Shown: piece by piece, positions 40,592-42,495 of the stretch
Layout: each line of letters begins with the position of its first letter
Position numbering within the stretch: position 1 is the first letter of the stretch
IMG/VR virus record: IMGVR_UViG_3300027759_000159
Coordinates: 1-42,495 of that record
Reading direction: 5' to 3' (one strand)
Length of the DNA: 42,495 bases
Origin: a virus
Program-made: the position numbers and the translations under genes
Notes under the pieces: model-generated
The model's database searches: none
What the model saw: the letters and a program-made list of their open reading frames with translations, nothing else
What the model was told of the DNA's origin: nothing

Positions 40592-41035
40592 TTACTCCAT
40601 AGGTCCTAGTATTTCAAATCCATCCATATCGGATTTGTATAAGTGCGCTTGCTCAAGGTACAAGTATTGAAATCCTCGTTCCTTGTAGATAGCACACTCT
40701 GCTTTCATTGTTTCGATGCCTAACCGCATCCGGGGTCGATGATACGTCCACGCAAACTGATCGCACAAGGCATTGTGCTGATCAAACTTGCGAATCAAAC
40801 TGAATGCTACCAATCGTTCTTGATCGTAGTAACCAATGATCTCAGCCATTGGATCCATGTAACGGCTGTGAAACATGGGCATTACACTAGCAAAGTGCTT
40901 GTAGATGCAATAGGTTCTATATATATCATCTAACCGGGCCAGCATGTCAGGTTCGCGACTGGTAATATACTTCCATGAGACTGTGGGTGTATAGTTGGTT
41001 TTTGTCAGGTCGATCCGCGCAAATTGATAAGTCAT
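40592..41035 (-). CDS. GNAT-like acyltransferase-type protein, 147 aa
   Basis: Overlaps the amidinotransferase stop by ATGA. The order of strands and helices fits an N-acyltransferase (GNAT) fold: AEIIGYYDQERLVAFSLIRK is the strand pair before the acetyl-CoA site, DQFAWTYHRPRMRLGIETMK an altered acetyl-CoA loop (R-x-R-L-G-I instead of Q-x-x-G-x-G/A) followed by its helix, and GFQYLYLEQAHLYKSDMDGF the last strand with YLE-x-A. The loop is divergent, so cofactor binding is uncertain. A role in processing the amidinotransferase product is only a guess from context. Confidence 0.65.
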   Translation of the reverse strand: MTYQFARIDLTKTNYTPTVSWKYITSREPDMLARLDDIYRTYCIYKHFASVMPMFHSRYMDPMAEIIGYYDQERLVAFSLIRKFDQHNALCDQFAWTYHRPRMRLGIETMKAECAIYKERGFQYLYLEQAHLYKSDMDGFEILGPME

Positions 41036-42168
41036 AACTTCTCCGGGAAGTAATCTTGCATGACGCCTTCTCTATGTAAATCACTAGTTACGCAATGTAT
41101 ACCACCGTCCCAAAAATATCTATGTCTAAACGGCACAACATGCGGAGTGATTCCATAACGGTTTAATGCATCAAATACTTGTTTATTATAGTTGAATACT
41201 ATGACATTTTTTGGATCAACTATCAGCATGTTTACATCAAATACTGTTTCTTCTACATAACCAGTCCAGTGGCCTAACCAATTTTCCACAAGATCAACTA
41301 CCGCTTGATCTTGTTCAAATCCGGGTATCCACCATTTGCCACGATTTTTTTCTTTGAGCTCTAAAAATGGCTTTACTTTAGACCAACCCTGATTGGGAAG
41401 ATAAACAACTTCCCAATCAGGAAATGTATCGGCATAGGTTGGTATATCTCTTAGACTTACAATTAATCCAGGACACACAGGGCAATAGGTTCCGTCGCTG
41501 TGACCGCCGGTATCGATAATATGATTTCTAGTATTTGGAAATTCTTGATGGACAAATCGTTTATAATCAGTTGTGTCTTGATTGTAGACTTCTGTTCCAA
41601 AAAACAAATCTTTGCCAATGCGTGATATTTGTGCTCCATTGATCAACGCCGAGTGATATTGGTGTGATTTAATTGTATTTCCTTGTTTGCGTATGCAATC
41701 AAAAATATGATCGTATGTGGAATAAAATTTTTGATATGCTTCAAATTGATGAAGAGTATTGCATTCTTGTTGTATCCAATTTGGCAACGATAAAAACTCT
41801 TCAATCGAACTGCATTCAGGCCACGACGAGTCTTTGACATTCTCGTATGATTTTTTAAAATCAAAACTGTAATTCTCGTAAAATTTGTCACCGACCATTG
41901 CAGTGAAATCCCGTGGGCACATTGGTGGCGGCATAAACTTGTTATTGATAAACGTTGTATCTGCTAAATTAGGACGCAAAACTTCAACACCAAACTCTTG
42001 TAATTTTTTTATGATGCTTTGATAGTCTTCTTCAGTTTCGATTGCAATACGTTCAAACAACGAGCGAACATGTGGCACTGTAATCCACGAATAAAACTCA
42101 GGTGGATAACTGCGTCCTACTACACACACCTTTAATGGATCCCAATGTTGATAAACAGAATATGTCAT
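41032..42168 (-). CDS. Amidinotransferase (glycine amidinotransferase family), 378 aa
   Basis: This family moves an amidino group from arginine to an amine acceptor through a covalent Cys intermediate. Recognisable blocks: WDPLKVCVVGRSYPPEFY at the N-terminus, MPPPMCPRDFTAMVGDKFYE (the P-R-D block), IIDTGGHSDGTYCPVCPGLI (catalytic His region), FDVNMLIVDPKNVIVFNYNK, and near the C-terminus RYFWDGGIHCVTSDLHREG, where C359 fits the nucleophile of human AGAT (GGFHCWTCDVRRRG). Length fits the family (360-420 aa). The acceptor cannot be told from sequence; relatives make guanidinoacetate or act in toxin pathways. It is coupled by ATGA to genes on both sides and is likely an auxiliary metabolic gene. 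Confidence 0.88.
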   Translation of the reverse strand: MTYSVYQHWDPLKVCVVGRSYPPEFYSWITVPHVRSLFERIAIETEEDYQSIIKKLQEFGVEVLRPNLADTTFINNKFMPPPMCPRDFTAMVGDKFYENYSFDFKKSYENVKDSSWPECSSIEEFLSLPNWIQQECNTLHQFEAYQKFYSTYDHIFDCIRKQGNTIKSHQYHSALINGAQISRIGKDLFFGTEVYNQDTTDYKRFVHQEFPNTRNHIIDTGGHSDGTYCPVCPGLIVSLRDIPTYADTFPDWEVVYLPNQGWSKVKPFLELKEKNRGKWWIPGFEQDQAVVDLVENWLGHWTGYVEETVFDVNMLIVDPKNVIVFNYNKQVFDALNRYGITPHVVPFRHRYFWDGGIHCVTSDLHREGVMQDYFPEKL

Positions 42169-42495
42169 AGTCTTGGATCCTGACGATGTTTGAACAGGGG
42201 CGTTAGATACTCTTCGGGCCAGGTGTTGTAAAAACCCTTCCGGCCAACCAGTTGTGCTTTTTCATTCAAGTCTGTGAGACTTTGAATCAGGGCCAAAGCA
42301 TAGGTTCCGTTGTTCATAACCACTCCGTTGACTATTTCTGCCGCATCAGGATGATCTTCCAGGGCCAATAAATTGTTTGGCACTAAAAATTCTCGATTAC
42401 AAACATCAACAGCATGGCTTAATTCATCATGTGGTATATCCTTAGGATCGTAGGCAAAAATAATCACACTCTTGCCCGCCAATCCTCGGCGACTG
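42165..42495 (-). CDS. Unknown protein, N-terminus outside the window
   Basis: The frame is open to the window edge (the first codons read S-R-R-G-L-A-G-K-S), so its true start lies beyond 42495; a TTG at 42482 is unlikely to be the start. Visible C-terminal 110 residues: VIIFAYDPKDIPHDELSHAV, then VCNREFLVPNNLLALEDHPD, VVMNNGTYALALIQSL and GFYNTWPEEYLTPLFKHRQD. It looks like a small alpha/beta protein of unknown function. The stop overlaps the amidinotransferase ATG (ATGA), placing it first of the visible genes in that operon. Confidence 0.65.
   Translation of the reverse strand, partial: SRRGLAGKSVIIFAYDPKDIPHDELSHAVDVCNREFLVPNNLLALEDHPDAAEIVNGVVMNNGTYALALIQSLTDLNEKAQLVGRKGFYNTWPEEYLTPLFKHRQDPRL

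Overview
This window is a piece of a T4-like contractile-tailed bacteriophage genome (T4 supergroup, of the kind found in cyanophages, pelagiphages and uncultured aquatic myoviruses). The diagnostic set is a baseplate cluster (gp53-type LysM protein, gp5 spike, gp25, gp6), the Mre11/Rad50-type recombination nuclease pair gp47/gp46, and the late sigma factor gp55. Genes are packed tightly, mostly with ATGA, GTGA or TAATG overlaps. Both ends cut through genes. The host cannot be read from the sequence; an aquatic, moderately AT-rich bacterium is the most I would infer.

Layout. (1) 1-3047, leftward: a coupled operon of small proteins and three proteins with glycosyltransferase-A-like features, two of them tandem paralogues. 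It starts at a sigma70-like promoter just downstream of a strong palindromic terminator (3080-3100). (2) 3120-33096, leftward: the late structural block. In transcription order it holds a cupin-like protein, a large structural protein with a 42-bp tandem repeat, a gp53-like LysM protein, a 1083-aa hub-like protein, gp5, a 282-aa unknown, gp25, a very long gp6, a 4811-aa giant structural protein, a 49-aa protein overlooked because of its size, and three fibre or structural proteins. ATAAATA-type late-promoter motifs stand before several of these genes. (3) 33097-33192: a divergent promoter region. (4) 33193-39819, rightward: gp55, gp47, a P-loop/sulfotransferase-like insert, gp46, a short-chain dehydrogenase, a radical SAM protein and a GIY-YIG nuclease-like protein. 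(5) 39820-40251: a 432-base stretch between convergent genes with no credible gene but several perfect hairpins. (6) 40252-42495, leftward: an auxiliary operon with an amidinotransferase, a GNAT-like protein and a DUF6614-like protein.

How it fits together: gp55 made from the rightward transcript would direct host RNA polymerase to the ATAAATA late promoters of the leftward baseplate and fibre genes. gp46/47 process DNA ends for recombination-dependent replication. The metabolic genes (glycosyltransferase-like, SDR, radical SAM, amidinotransferase) look like accessory cargo at the edges of the core modules.

The most notable object is the 4811-aa protein, which fills a third of the window. 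Near residues 2320-3020 I read seven FG-GAP-like repeats, as expected of a seven-bladed integrin-type beta-propeller. It also has cupredoxin-like repeats without copper ligands and four modules resembling chitin-binding family 5/12. The second candidate for something new is the structured non-coding stretch at 39820-40251.
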